NCBI GenBank assembly: GCA_021770755.1
Contig: JAETQI010000024.1
Location: forward strand, 1-62,065
Direction: 5' to 3'
Length of the DNA stretch: 62,065 nucleotides
Source of the DNA: Lachnospiraceae bacterium
GTDB taxonomy: Bacteria > Bacillota > Clostridia > Lachnospirales > Lachnospiraceae
The translations under genes were made by a program, and so were the position numbers. Positions within the stretch are counted from its first letter, which is position 1. Each line of letters opens with the position of its first letter. This document shows positions 42,494-50,112 of the stretch, piece by piece. The notes below the pieces were generated by a model. It made no database searches. It had not been told where the DNA came from and saw nothing but the letters and a program-made list of their open reading frames with translations.

Positions 42494-43458
42494 GCGCATT
42501 GCCTGATCGCATCCGCCAACGCTTCCGCGCTGCCCATCGCCGTCCATACCACCTGATCATCCCCCTCAAAGAGCTCACGGTTCGCCCTGTTGTCGCCCAG
42601 AACCATCCGCTTTCCCATGGCACGGTAAATATATGCCTTTCCGGGAATCGTTCTCTTCGCCTTGTCGATCGTATTGCTAAAATGCCCCGCAAGACATAGA
42701 TCCGCATTCGCGATATGCGCCGCCAGATCCTCCTGCGCCAGCCAGTCGATATACTGCACATTGTCCTGTACCGGCGCCCGGTACTTGTCAGACACCGGTC
42801 CTATAAATTGGAAAAAGATATCCGGCTCATCCTTTAAGAGTTCGATCGCCCTCAGCACGATATCCACCCCCTGCAGCGGCAGGATGCTCCCAAAATACAG
42901 GACGACGAACTTGTCCGCCAGCCTGTCGGTCTTTCGCTGCTCCCGCGGATAATAGACCGATCTGTCCGCCTCGAGATAAACCGTCCGGAATCTGTTCCTG
43001 TCCCCATGAAACTCCTGGATAAAATACCGGGCGTCCGCTTTCGTGTCCGTGACGACGCAGTCCGCCCTCCGGATCACATAATCGTCGATCCAGTGGCATA
43101 CCCTTGCGATAGGACTGTGCACAGAAAACTTTTTCCGGTCGTTTACCAGCGTGTCATACACCGAGACAAAAAAATCGATGATGATCTGATGTTTCCTGTA
43201 TTTGTAAAAAAACGGCGCGACAAGCTGCGGTGCAAACCCAAAAAAGACCACATCGTATCCCCTGCCAGCGATCAGCAGCTTCCACCATACTTCCAGGATC
43301 CTGACCGCATAATTCTTTTTGTGCGAACAGATCACCCGCAGCCCTCCGGCATGTTGCTCCAGAAACCGGATCTCCTGCACATTGCGTATATAGTCGATAT
43401 TTTTCGTTGTCACAAAGACAACCCGCCTGCCGCGGACCAAATGCTCCAACTGCTGCAT
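42481..43458 (-). CDS. Glycosyltransferase, GT-B (family 4-like)
   Basis: A 325-residue cytoplasmic GT-B enzyme transferring a sugar from a nucleotide donor. The C-terminal donor domain shows FVVLYFGSILPLQGVDIVLR (about residues 180-200), ADLCLAGHFSNTIDKAKRTI and the acidic pair region KAYIYRAMGKRMVLGDN. The N-terminal half has VVFFGFAPQLVAPFFYKYRK. The last gene of the surface-polymer cluster on the minus strand, ending in the terminator. AGAGGATAGT precedes the ATG, ten bases after the previous gene. Confidence 0.85.
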   Translation of the reverse strand: MQQLEHLVRGRRVVFVTTKNIDYIRNVQEIRFLEQHAGGLRVICSHKKNYAVRILEVWWKLLIAGRGYDVVFFGFAPQLVAPFFYKYRKHQIIIDFFVSVYDTLVNDRKKFSVHSPIARVCHWIDDYVIRRADCVVTDTKADARYFIQEFHGDRNRFRTVYLEADRSVYYPREQRKTDRLADKFVVLYFGSILPLQGVDIVLRAIELLKDEPDIFFQFIGPVSDKYRAPVQDNVQYIDWLAQEDLAAHIANADLCLAGHFSNTIDKAKRTIPGKAYIYRAMGKRMVLGDNRANRELFEGDDQVVWTAMGSAEALADAIRQCAKKR

Positions 43459-43467
43459 ACTATCCTC

Positions 43468-44538
43468 TTATACTTTCCATTTCTTTGCCGATTCCCATGC
43501 GACATGAAGCAGATACACTGCCCATCCGGACCGCATCCGCCCCGCCAACGCCACGATCTTGAGCTTCCACTCCAGATCAGACAGCCTCACCGTGTGGAAT
43601 GCCGTACGGTACGGCTCACTTCCCATCACCCGCTCCACATAGCGGATCTTCTCCCGCAGTTTTTTCTTATTATCATCATGAAAAAAACACAGGCGGCAGC
43701 AGATACTAAACGACTTGACGATCCGGCACATCAATGCCTTTCGCAGTTCTGTGGTATCTCTGCCGTTCCACATTTCCAGCGAAAAGAGATAGCGCCAGAC
43801 GGTTCTGTCCTGCCGTACCCGGTCCGGTTTGTAAGTGTTCGTGATGGACTCCGCCACAAAACGGCGGTAATGGTACGGTCTGATCTTTCTGCACGCCACC
43901 TGATCCGCGGCACCCATCACTTCGAAATTGAACACCATATCGTCAAGCACCCTGAGGTGCTCGCCAAACTGCAGACGGTTCCTCACGAGAAAATCCCTGC
44001 GGTACACTTTGTCCCACGGTGCTGCCATCGGATCATTTTTTACCCTGAGCCAAAACGGCGCATAGAGGATCCCGCACTGGAGCTTTCTGATGCTTTCGCG
44101 GTCTGTCAGATCCGCATCGGCATCAAAGTGTACCCACTCGCTCTGTTTTCGCCCCACATTCTGGTACGCTTCCATAAACAGCACATCCGCATCCGGAATC
44201 TTTGCCGTCTCCTCACAGATGGCGCGGATCCCTCCCTCCGCCATCCAGTCGTCAGAGTCCACAAAATACAGCCATTCTCCGCATGCGCTGCGGATCCCTG
44301 TATTTCTCGCTGCCGCCACACCGGCATTTTCCTGATGGATCACCCTCACACACGGGTATCTTCGCGCGAACGCATCCGCGATCCTGCCAGACTTATCTGT
44401 CGATCCGTCATCGATCACGATGACCTCGACTGCCCCGGAACCCCCCGCATTTTCGCCCACGATGCTCCGCAGGCACTTTGCGATATACTTTTCAACGTTG
44501 TAGACAGGTATGATGACCGACAGATGCTTACCGCTCAT
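43468..44538 (-). CDS. Glycosyltransferase family 2
   Basis: A 356-residue GT-A enzyme. LSVIIPVYNVEKYIAKCLRS starts the fold, VIVIDDGSTDKSG holds the first acidic residues, and WLYFVDSDDWMAEGG the DxD. The C-terminal 120 residues are basic and helical and may sit at the membrane. The start at 44538 (MSGKHLS) has GGAGG seven bases upstream and overlaps the previous gene by 11 bases, so it is part of the polymer operon. It probably adds one sugar to the glycan; the donor is unknown. Confidence 0.9.
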   Translation of the reverse strand: MSGKHLSVIIPVYNVEKYIAKCLRSIVGENAGGSGAVEVIVIDDGSTDKSGRIADAFARRYPCVRVIHQENAGVAAARNTGIRSACGEWLYFVDSDDWMAEGGIRAICEETAKIPDADVLFMEAYQNVGRKQSEWVHFDADADLTDRESIRKLQCGILYAPFWLRVKNDPMAAPWDKVYRRDFLVRNRLQFGEHLRVLDDMVFNFEVMGAADQVACRKIRPYHYRRFVAESITNTYKPDRVRQDRTVWRYLFSLEMWNGRDTTELRKALMCRIVKSFSICCRLCFFHDDNKKKLREKIRYVERVMGSEPYRTAFHTVRLSDLEWKLKIVALAGRMRSGWAVYLLHVAWESAKKWKV

Positions 44539-46330
44539 ACAGATACCTCCAATATTCGATACCATGCAGTGATGACCACTCCGCCTGGTACTTTTGTTTG
44601 CCGGCATCGTATTTCGAAAAGATCAGCCACAGTGATCTCACATACAGGGATAAAAATACAAATACCTGCCCAAATGACCGCCTAAGCTCGATTCCCTGCA
44701 TACTCTCCTCATCATAGAGGATCACGCTGCCCATCCTGTACAGATCGATGGGATGCACGCCCATCGAAAATGCCTTTGTCTCCCTGACAGGCGGCAGAAG
44801 CCAGCCGTTCAGCGTGACGATCTGCCGCAGCAATCGCCCAAATGCTTTCTGCCGCAATGCACGCCTGAAAATATCCTTCATACTGTTAATCTCTGACGGA
44901 TCACTGCATTTTATACATTGAATATCTTTCAGTCTCTCTGACACATCTGTCAGTTTATATCCCTTTTCAATGATCTTCTGATGGTAGGACGGCGCATCTA
45001 CCTGCCGCAGCCACTCCGGCCCCCGGCAGAAGTCCGCCAGCGCCTGGTAGACCAGATACATATCCTTGTAACGGAATCGCAGCAGCGGCATCATCAGCCT
45101 GACCGCCATCGTTTTTGTCAGCCGTTTCCTGCCAAATCCGGGGCAGTACCTTGCATTCACGATCAGCATATTTCTGAGATTGTAATACTCATTGCTCGAG
45201 ATGCGCTTGTTCACCGCGACAGGATGCCAGACAGCGATCCCGTTCATCGTGATGATCCCCTTCGCGTTCCTCAGACTGTACTCCACATCATCCTGATGGA
45301 TAAAGACCGGGATCGGAAGGTTGTCCGCCCGCACGTTCGCCGCCGGTATGCAGCAGTACCACCACGCCGCATAGTCGCGCTCCGCATCCATCTCATTGCG
45401 CACGACGTTGGAAAACCGGCGCAGATCGAGACCCCTGCCCGCAAACTGGCACTTTCCCGCGTTCCACACAGCACCGTTCTCATGCTGCATGTACTTCCTG
45501 TCAAGCTGGAGCATCGCACCCGCGATAAACGCAGAAGCGTACTCCTCCTTAAGACACCGCAGCAGCGCGTATGTGCGGAGCAGCGCTTCCGGCAGGATCT
45601 GTACGTCATCATCCATAAAAATGACATGCGTGACATTTTTACGCTCTTTCACCTGACCGATCTCGATCAGCCCTCTTGCAAATCCCCCTGCTCCGCCCAC
45701 ATTGGGATTGCGGCAGACATGGACCTGGTCATCCTGCAGCGTTTCGATCGGGAGTGTATTTCCGTTATCCGTGATAAATACCTGCAGATGCCCATACAGT
45801 TCAGATTCTTTGTTGTCCAGAAAACAGGTGCGCAGCAATTCCAGATTGCGCAGGAGATCCTTCTCCCGTCTGTATGTACATATGTTCAGTGCAATTGTGA
45901 CCGCTTTCGCGGAAGCGGTCTCCCCCTCAAAGAACGCACCGCTGCAGGATGCCCCGTCCGTCACCGCCTTGAGCGAGAAGTAGGCCACACCTTTTTTCTG
46001 CATCGGTATATCGTACTTTATGGTCTCTCCCTCCGCTGCCGCCACACGCCCACCGGCGATCTGTCTGCGGCAGAACTTATTGCGGTCCACGTCCACATGA
46101 AATACCCGCACGATAAAAGTTCCCTGCAGCCTGACCTGCAGGGTAACCTTTTCCAGATCACAGTATGTGCACCATTTTCCGATCGAAAAAGCATTGAGAT
46201 ACGCGTCTGTCGACCACTCGGCACCCTTCTCAAAAATGACACATCTGTCATTTTCATACCGCAGTGCCCCCCGGCTGTGACAGTGTAATCCGTCTGTGTT
46301 TTCCGTCAGTATTATTTTCTGCAAAAGCAT
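44528..46330 (-). CDS. GlfT2-like (galactofuranosyltransferase-type) glycosyltransferase
   Basis: A 600-residue enzyme with an N-terminal beta-sandwich (about 30-140: VTLQVRLQGTFIVRVFHVDV), a GT-A domain (about 145-400: ALNICTYRREKDLLRNLELL, NPNVGGAGGFARGLIE, VIFMDDDVQILPEALLR, FIHQDDVEYSLR) and a C-terminal helical part. This is the layout of mycobacterial GlfT2, which builds galactofuran from UDP-galactofuranose; the DDD and xDD motifs are kept. No UDP-galactopyranose mutase gene is in the window. The start lies three bases after the ABC ATPase stop. Confidence 0.82.
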   Translation of the reverse strand: MLLQKIILTENTDGLHCHSRGALRYENDRCVIFEKGAEWSTDAYLNAFSIGKWCTYCDLEKVTLQVRLQGTFIVRVFHVDVDRNKFCRRQIAGGRVAAAEGETIKYDIPMQKKGVAYFSLKAVTDGASCSGAFFEGETASAKAVTIALNICTYRREKDLLRNLELLRTCFLDNKESELYGHLQVFITDNGNTLPIETLQDDQVHVCRNPNVGGAGGFARGLIEIGQVKERKNVTHVIFMDDDVQILPEALLRTYALLRCLKEEYASAFIAGAMLQLDRKYMQHENGAVWNAGKCQFAGRGLDLRRFSNVVRNEMDAERDYAAWWYCCIPAANVRADNLPIPVFIHQDDVEYSLRNAKGIITMNGIAVWHPVAVNKRISSNEYYNLRNMLIVNARYCPGFGRKRLTKTMAVRLMMPLLRFRYKDMYLVYQALADFCRGPEWLRQVDAPSYHQKIIEKGYKLTDVSERLKDIQCIKCSDPSEINSMKDIFRRALRQKAFGRLLRQIVTLNGWLLPPVRETKAFSMGVHPIDLYRMGSVILYDEESMQGIELRRSFGQVFVFLSLYVRSLWLIFSKYDAGKQKYQAEWSSLHGIEYWRYLYER

Positions 46331-46333
46331 CCG

Positions 46334-47062
46334 TCAATTCCCCATAAATTTCAAATAATGTTCCAGCACCGTGTCCGTATCCCCGATCTCCTTCATCTCG
46401 CCGTCGTGAAGCCACATCACACTGCCGCACAGCTCCTTGAGCGTCTCGATACTGTGGGACACGATGATCACGGTCCGGTTATCGTCACTGATCAGCTCCT
46501 TCATTTTGGACAGGCTCTTTTTCCGAAACTTTTCATCGCCGACGCTTAAGACCTCATCCACCAGCATGATATCATTTTCAAGCATCGCCGTGATCGAGAA
46601 GGCAAGCTTCGAGTGCATGCCGCTCGAGTAAGTGCGCACCGGTCTGTCAATAAAATCCCCGATCTCCGCAAAGTCAATGATCTCCTGCGACCGCTCCTCG
46701 ATCTCTTTCTCCGAAAATCCAAGCAGCATTCCCGACAGCACGATATTCTCACGCCCCGTCAGATTTTCCTTAAAGCCCACACCGAGCGCCATCAGCGAGA
46801 CAGAATGCCCTTTCAGGTCGATCGTGCCCGTATTAGGTGAAAATACCCCTGCAATGGAACGCAAAAGCGTCGATTTTCCGCTTCCGTTTTTTCCGATGAT
46901 GCCAAGGATGCCGCCCTCCTCCACGGAAAACGTCACATGTTTTACCGCCTCAAAGATCTCACTGCGCGCCTTCCTGCGAAAAAATGATTTCTGCACCGAT
47001 ATACTGTTGAGGATCCTGTAATGAATGCTGACATCCCTCACATCTATTGCAATATCTGCCAT
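46334..47062 (-). CDS. ABC transporter ATPase for surface polysaccharide export (TagH/Wzt-like)
   Basis: A 242-residue ATPase. Walker A GIIGKNGSGKSTLLRSIAG (about residues 54-72), Q-loop-like GVGFKENLTGRENI, signature YSSGMHSKLAFSI, Walker B DIMLVDEVLSVGD and the H-loop VSHSIETLK are all present. The subfamily is that of teichoic acid and O-antigen exporters; the C-terminal carbohydrate-binding domain of longer Wzt proteins is absent. It works with the permease encoded just before it. GAGAGGTGG precedes the ATG. Confidence 0.92.
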   Translation of the reverse strand: MADIAIDVRDVSIHYRILNSISVQKSFFRRKARSEIFEAVKHVTFSVEEGGILGIIGKNGSGKSTLLRSIAGVFSPNTGTIDLKGHSVSLMALGVGFKENLTGRENIVLSGMLLGFSEKEIEERSQEIIDFAEIGDFIDRPVRTYSSGMHSKLAFSITAMLENDIMLVDEVLSVGDEKFRKKSLSKMKELISDDNRTVIIVSHSIETLKELCGSVMWLHDGEMKEIGDTDTVLEHYLKFMGN

Positions 47063-47083
47063 GTCTGTCCACCTCTCTGCATG

Positions 47084-48181
47084 TTATATGATCTTTACAT
47101 ACGCATTTTCGTTGCTGTAGATCGTGAATGCCCCGAGCGCGATCAATATGACTGACAGCCCGCCCCACATCATGAGCATTCCCGCCGCCGGGGTCGTCTC
47201 GTACAGCAGCACCTCCCTCATGGCTGATATGAGAAATGCCACAGGATTCAGTTTCGCAAGCAGATCGCCAAACGGTTCGGGAACACGCTTTGCCACATCG
47301 TAAAATGTACCCGTAAAATACATCAGCATGCTCAGAACGATCCCCGTGATATAACCCAGATCGCTGACATACACGCCGTAGTGCATCATGATCGTCCCCA
47401 CGCCGAACGTAAACAGGAACAGGACGACAATGATCGGCACCGCATACAGGATACGCCACGTCACAGGCACCCTGAAAAACAGCATCATCACAAGCACCAC
47501 TCCAAAGGACACCATCATCTTAAATCCGTTTACAAACATCTTCGAGAGGAGCAGTATATACTTTGGCATATAGATCTTGGTGATGATCCCTTTGCTGGCT
47601 CTCACCGTATTCACGCTTCCGGACACACTCCTTGAGAAAAACCCCCACATCGTGATCCCGATAAAGATAAAAACCGGAAAATACTGTTCTGACGCATGAA
47701 ACACGACGCCGAAGATCATCGTGTAGATCAGCATCATGCAAAACGGCTCGATCAGCCACCACAGCCAGTCCAGATACGAGTTTGACACCTCAGAACGCAG
47801 ATCCGCCCTCGCGGAACGCACCGCATAGGGAAAATACTTTCTAACATCATTGATAAACCGCACCGAGTATCTCCTGATGCCGCCAAATGTGATGATATCC
47901 TCCGTGAGCAGACACACCGGAAACGGAAAGATAAATCCGCTCACCGCCCCAACACTGATATATTTGATCTTGTACGTCATCGTCATATCCGCAAAATGTA
48001 TCCCCCGCACGCCGCGCAGAAAAGATATCCCGAGTGAAAACAGATTGATGATCACAAAGTACGCCGCGTAAAAGATCACTTTTCTCTTTCCCGTCATCTC
48101 CCCGTGCCGCAGGTAATTGTGAATCACCAGTGCAAAAAGGGGCGGTATGCAAAACATCGCGATTCCCATCAATATATCCAT
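47084..48181 (-). CDS. ABC transporter permease for surface polysaccharide (TagG/Wzm-like) with N-terminal extension
   Basis: A 365-residue membrane protein. Residues about 120-365 are an ABC-2 type polysaccharide permease (RSARADLRSEVSNSYLDWLW, WLIEPFCMMLIYTMIFGVVF, GFFSRSVSGSVNTVRASKGI, KIYMPKYILLLSKM). The first 115 residues are an added membrane region with three or four hydrophobic segments (ILMGIAMFCIPPLFALVIHN, VIFYAAYFVIINLFSLGI), which ordinary TagG (about 270 residues) lacks. The start at 48181 is chosen for GGAAGGAG upstream. It pairs with the ATPase at 46334. Confidence 0.88.
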   Translation of the reverse strand: MDILMGIAMFCIPPLFALVIHNYLRHGEMTGKRKVIFYAAYFVIINLFSLGISFLRGVRGIHFADMTMTYKIKYISVGAVSGFIFPFPVCLLTEDIITFGGIRRYSVRFINDVRKYFPYAVRSARADLRSEVSNSYLDWLWWLIEPFCMMLIYTMIFGVVFHASEQYFPVFIFIGITMWGFFSRSVSGSVNTVRASKGIITKIYMPKYILLLSKMFVNGFKMMVSFGVVLVMMLFFRVPVTWRILYAVPIIVVLFLFTFGVGTIMMHYGVYVSDLGYITGIVLSMLMYFTGTFYDVAKRVPEPFGDLLAKLNPVAFLISAMREVLLYETTPAAGMLMMWGGLSVILIALGAFTIYSNENAYVKII

Positions 48182-48254
48182 AAATACTCCTTCCAGAAAT
48201 TTCACTGTTTCAGTGGCTTTGTCATATCATTTTATTGTTTACATTTCTCATAAT

Positions 48255-48372
48255 CGAGTAGGGAAGAGCCATCTTCCCCTACTCGTGCGCCGGGCACCCG
48301 TCAGCGCATGCTGACAATCTTCCTTTGGGTGCCCGTGTGCATAAATCAAATAGGGAAGAGCTTTCTTCCCTA
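48255..48372. repeat. Structured intergenic repeat, copy B
   Basis: The plan is the same as copy A at 42369: hairpin CGAGTAGGGAAGA / TCTTCCCCTACTCG (48255-48285), then GGGCACCC (48292-48299), TCAGCGCATGCTGA (48301-48314), GGGTGCCC (48327-48334) and GTGTGCATAAA. Against copy A, both arms of both stems have changed together. A third hairpin, TAGGGAAGA-GCTT-TCTTCCCTA (48351-48372), overlaps the stop of the following glycosyltransferase gene and may be its terminator. Confidence 0.8.
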
Positions 48373-49374
48373 CTCGTCACGCAAAGCGTCCTTCCCCCGC
48401 ACTGTCCGTTCATCAATCTTCCTCATTTTTTCCTCCATCTCATACTCCATCCGCCTGACATGATACTGCGTATCTGCCAGTATGCGCCTGTTCGATGCCA
48501 TCAGGTCCGATACAAGGCCGATCATAAATGTCAGAAACCCTATGATAATGAGCGTGCACGCAAGGATCAGCGACTGCACATGTCCGGTTCCGCCCTGTGT
48601 AAACAGATAACACAAGAATCGCAGTCCGATCCCAAATCCGATCAGCGTCGGCAGAATGCTGATGTATGTGAACGCCTTTAACGGCTGGTACATGATATAC
48701 GCCCTGATAATGATGACGATCGATTTCTTGACATATGCCCACACACCGTTAAACAGCCTGGATGGCCGTAGCTGTGGGTTGGTGTGCACGGGAACGCTGG
48801 TAACTGCGATCTTCTCCCGCCCCGCCTGCACGATCGTCTCCAGTGTGTAAGTGTAATCGTTAACCACGTTGATGCGCATAGCCGTGTCGCGCGTCATCGC
48901 GCGAAAGCCGCTGGGCGCATCCGGTATATCCGTGTTCGAGGCACGCCTCACCGCCCAGCTTCCAAGATGCTGGAGTTTCTTCTTCATATAGGAAAAATGT
49001 TCCGTCTCGTCGATCGGTCTGGCGCCTACCACCATATCCGCCCTGCCATCGAGGATCGGGCGGATCAGTTCCTGTATATCCTCTGCACAGTACTGGTTGT
49101 CCGCATCCGTATTGACGATGATGTCCGCACCGTTTCTGAGGCAGCCGTCGAGACCTGCCATGAATCCCTTTGCCAGTCCTTTGTTCTGGCTGAAATTTAC
49201 GATGTGGTGTACGCCCCACTTTCTTGCCACCTCGACAGTGGCATCACAACTGCCATCATTAATGATCAAATATTCGATCTCGTCGATCCCCTCCAGATAT
49301 TCCGGCAGGTCGTTCAGTGCCGCCTCAAGGGTATCCGCCTCATTGTAGCATGGTATCTGTATAATGAGTTTCAT
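48370..49374 (-). CDS. Glycosyltransferase family 2, DPM1/polyprenyl-phosphate type
   Basis: A 334-residue GT-A enzyme with two C-terminal membrane helices (FTYISILPTLIGFGIGLRFL, LILACTLIIIGFLTFMIGLV). IQIPCYNEADTLEAALNDLP, IEYLIINDGSCDATVEVA, ADIIVNTDADNQYCAEDI (DxD) and GARPIDETEHFSYMKKKLQH are typical of the subfamily that loads sugars onto polyprenyl phosphate. It could feed the polytopic enzyme at 50113. It starts five bases after the SH3 gene; the binding site is weak. Confidence 0.9.
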   Translation of the reverse strand: MKLIIQIPCYNEADTLEAALNDLPEYLEGIDEIEYLIINDGSCDATVEVARKWGVHHIVNFSQNKGLAKGFMAGLDGCLRNGADIIVNTDADNQYCAEDIQELIRPILDGRADMVVGARPIDETEHFSYMKKKLQHLGSWAVRRASNTDIPDAPSGFRAMTRDTAMRINVVNDYTYTLETIVQAGREKIAVTSVPVHTNPQLRPSRLFNGVWAYVKKSIVIIIRAYIMYQPLKAFTYISILPTLIGFGIGLRFLCYLFTQGGTGHVQSLILACTLIIIGFLTFMIGLVSDLMASNRRILADTQYHVRRMEYEMEEKMRKIDERTVRGKDALRDE

Positions 49375-49379
49375 TGTGA

Positions 49380-50093
49380 TTATTTTTTCCCCTTATTGTT
49401 GCGCAAAGTCGTAATAATACCCACTGCAAAGATCGCAACCACCAGAACTGCGATCACGATTCCCCATACTTTTTCGGAAGCCGCCTGGTCTTTTGCCGTT
49501 TCCGCCTCCTGATAAGCCACAATGGCTGCCTCCTCTATCGTCTTAAACTCATCGTCAAGTGCATTCCGATCCGGACGTACTGCGTTGTCCGCCGCCTGCG
49601 GCGCCGTTTCAACGTCTGCTGGCTGCGGCTCAGCCGCCGTGTCTGCCGGCTGCGACTCGGCTGCTGCCGTATCTGCCGGCTGCTGCGCCGCTTCACCGTC
49701 TGTCTGCTGCGGCCCGGCTGCTGTGTCTGCTGGCTGCGATACCGCCTCACCCTCGGTCTGCTGCGGCTCGGCTGCTGTATCTGCTGGCGCGTCCGGCGCG
49801 ATCGGAGTTCCTAACAGCACCAGATAAGATATCTGCACATATCCTTCCTTTTCCTGGTATGCTGCCTTACACCAGCCGTCCGCCGCTTCCTCCTTGATGA
49901 TGACCGGCGTTCCGCCCAGAAGCGTAGCCGTCACGGCTGAGTTCTCATCCGGCGCCTCACGCAGCTCCACCTGGCTGTTTGTCTGCAGCACTGAATTTTT
50001 CTTTATCTTTTCAGCGTCCACCGCACATACTGTCATACCCATCATGAGCAGCATTGCCATAACGCACAATATTCCACACAATCTCTTTTTCAT
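49380..50093 (-). CDS. Exported SH3-domain protein with Pro/Ala/Glu repeats and membrane anchor
   Basis: A 237-residue protein: signal peptide (to about AVDA, residue 27), a bacterial SH3 domain (about 35-95: NSQVELREAPDENSAVTATL, WCKAAYQEKEGYVQISYLV), a low-complexity stalk with repeated PADTAAEPQQTxGEA units (about 105-185), and a C-terminal helix (VWGIVIAVLVVAIFAVGIIT) with basic tail. It should be anchored in the membrane with the SH3 domain facing the wall, which may bind peptidoglycan or the polymer made by the neighbours. The start at 50093 has GGGGATTG upstream. Confidence 0.8.
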   Translation of the reverse strand: MKKRLCGILCVMAMLLMMGMTVCAVDAEKIKKNSVLQTNSQVELREAPDENSAVTATLLGGTPVIIKEEAADGWCKAAYQEKEGYVQISYLVLLGTPIAPDAPADTAAEPQQTEGEAVSQPADTAAGPQQTDGEAAQQPADTAAAESQPADTAAEPQPADVETAPQAADNAVRPDRNALDDEFKTIEEAAIVAYQEAETAKDQAASEKVWGIVIAVLVVAIFAVGIITTLRNNKGKK

Positions 50094-50112
50094 GATCAAT
50101 CCCCCGTATACT

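Noticed and set aside
43006-44685. Plus-strand open frame of 559 codons
   Set aside because: It lies opposite two clear glycosyltransferase genes and part of a third; its product is His/Arg/Asp-rich without any family and has no binding site. It is a shadow frame.
44981-46288. Plus-strand open frame of 435 codons
   Set aside because: Shadow of the GlfT2-like gene; composition is not protein-like.
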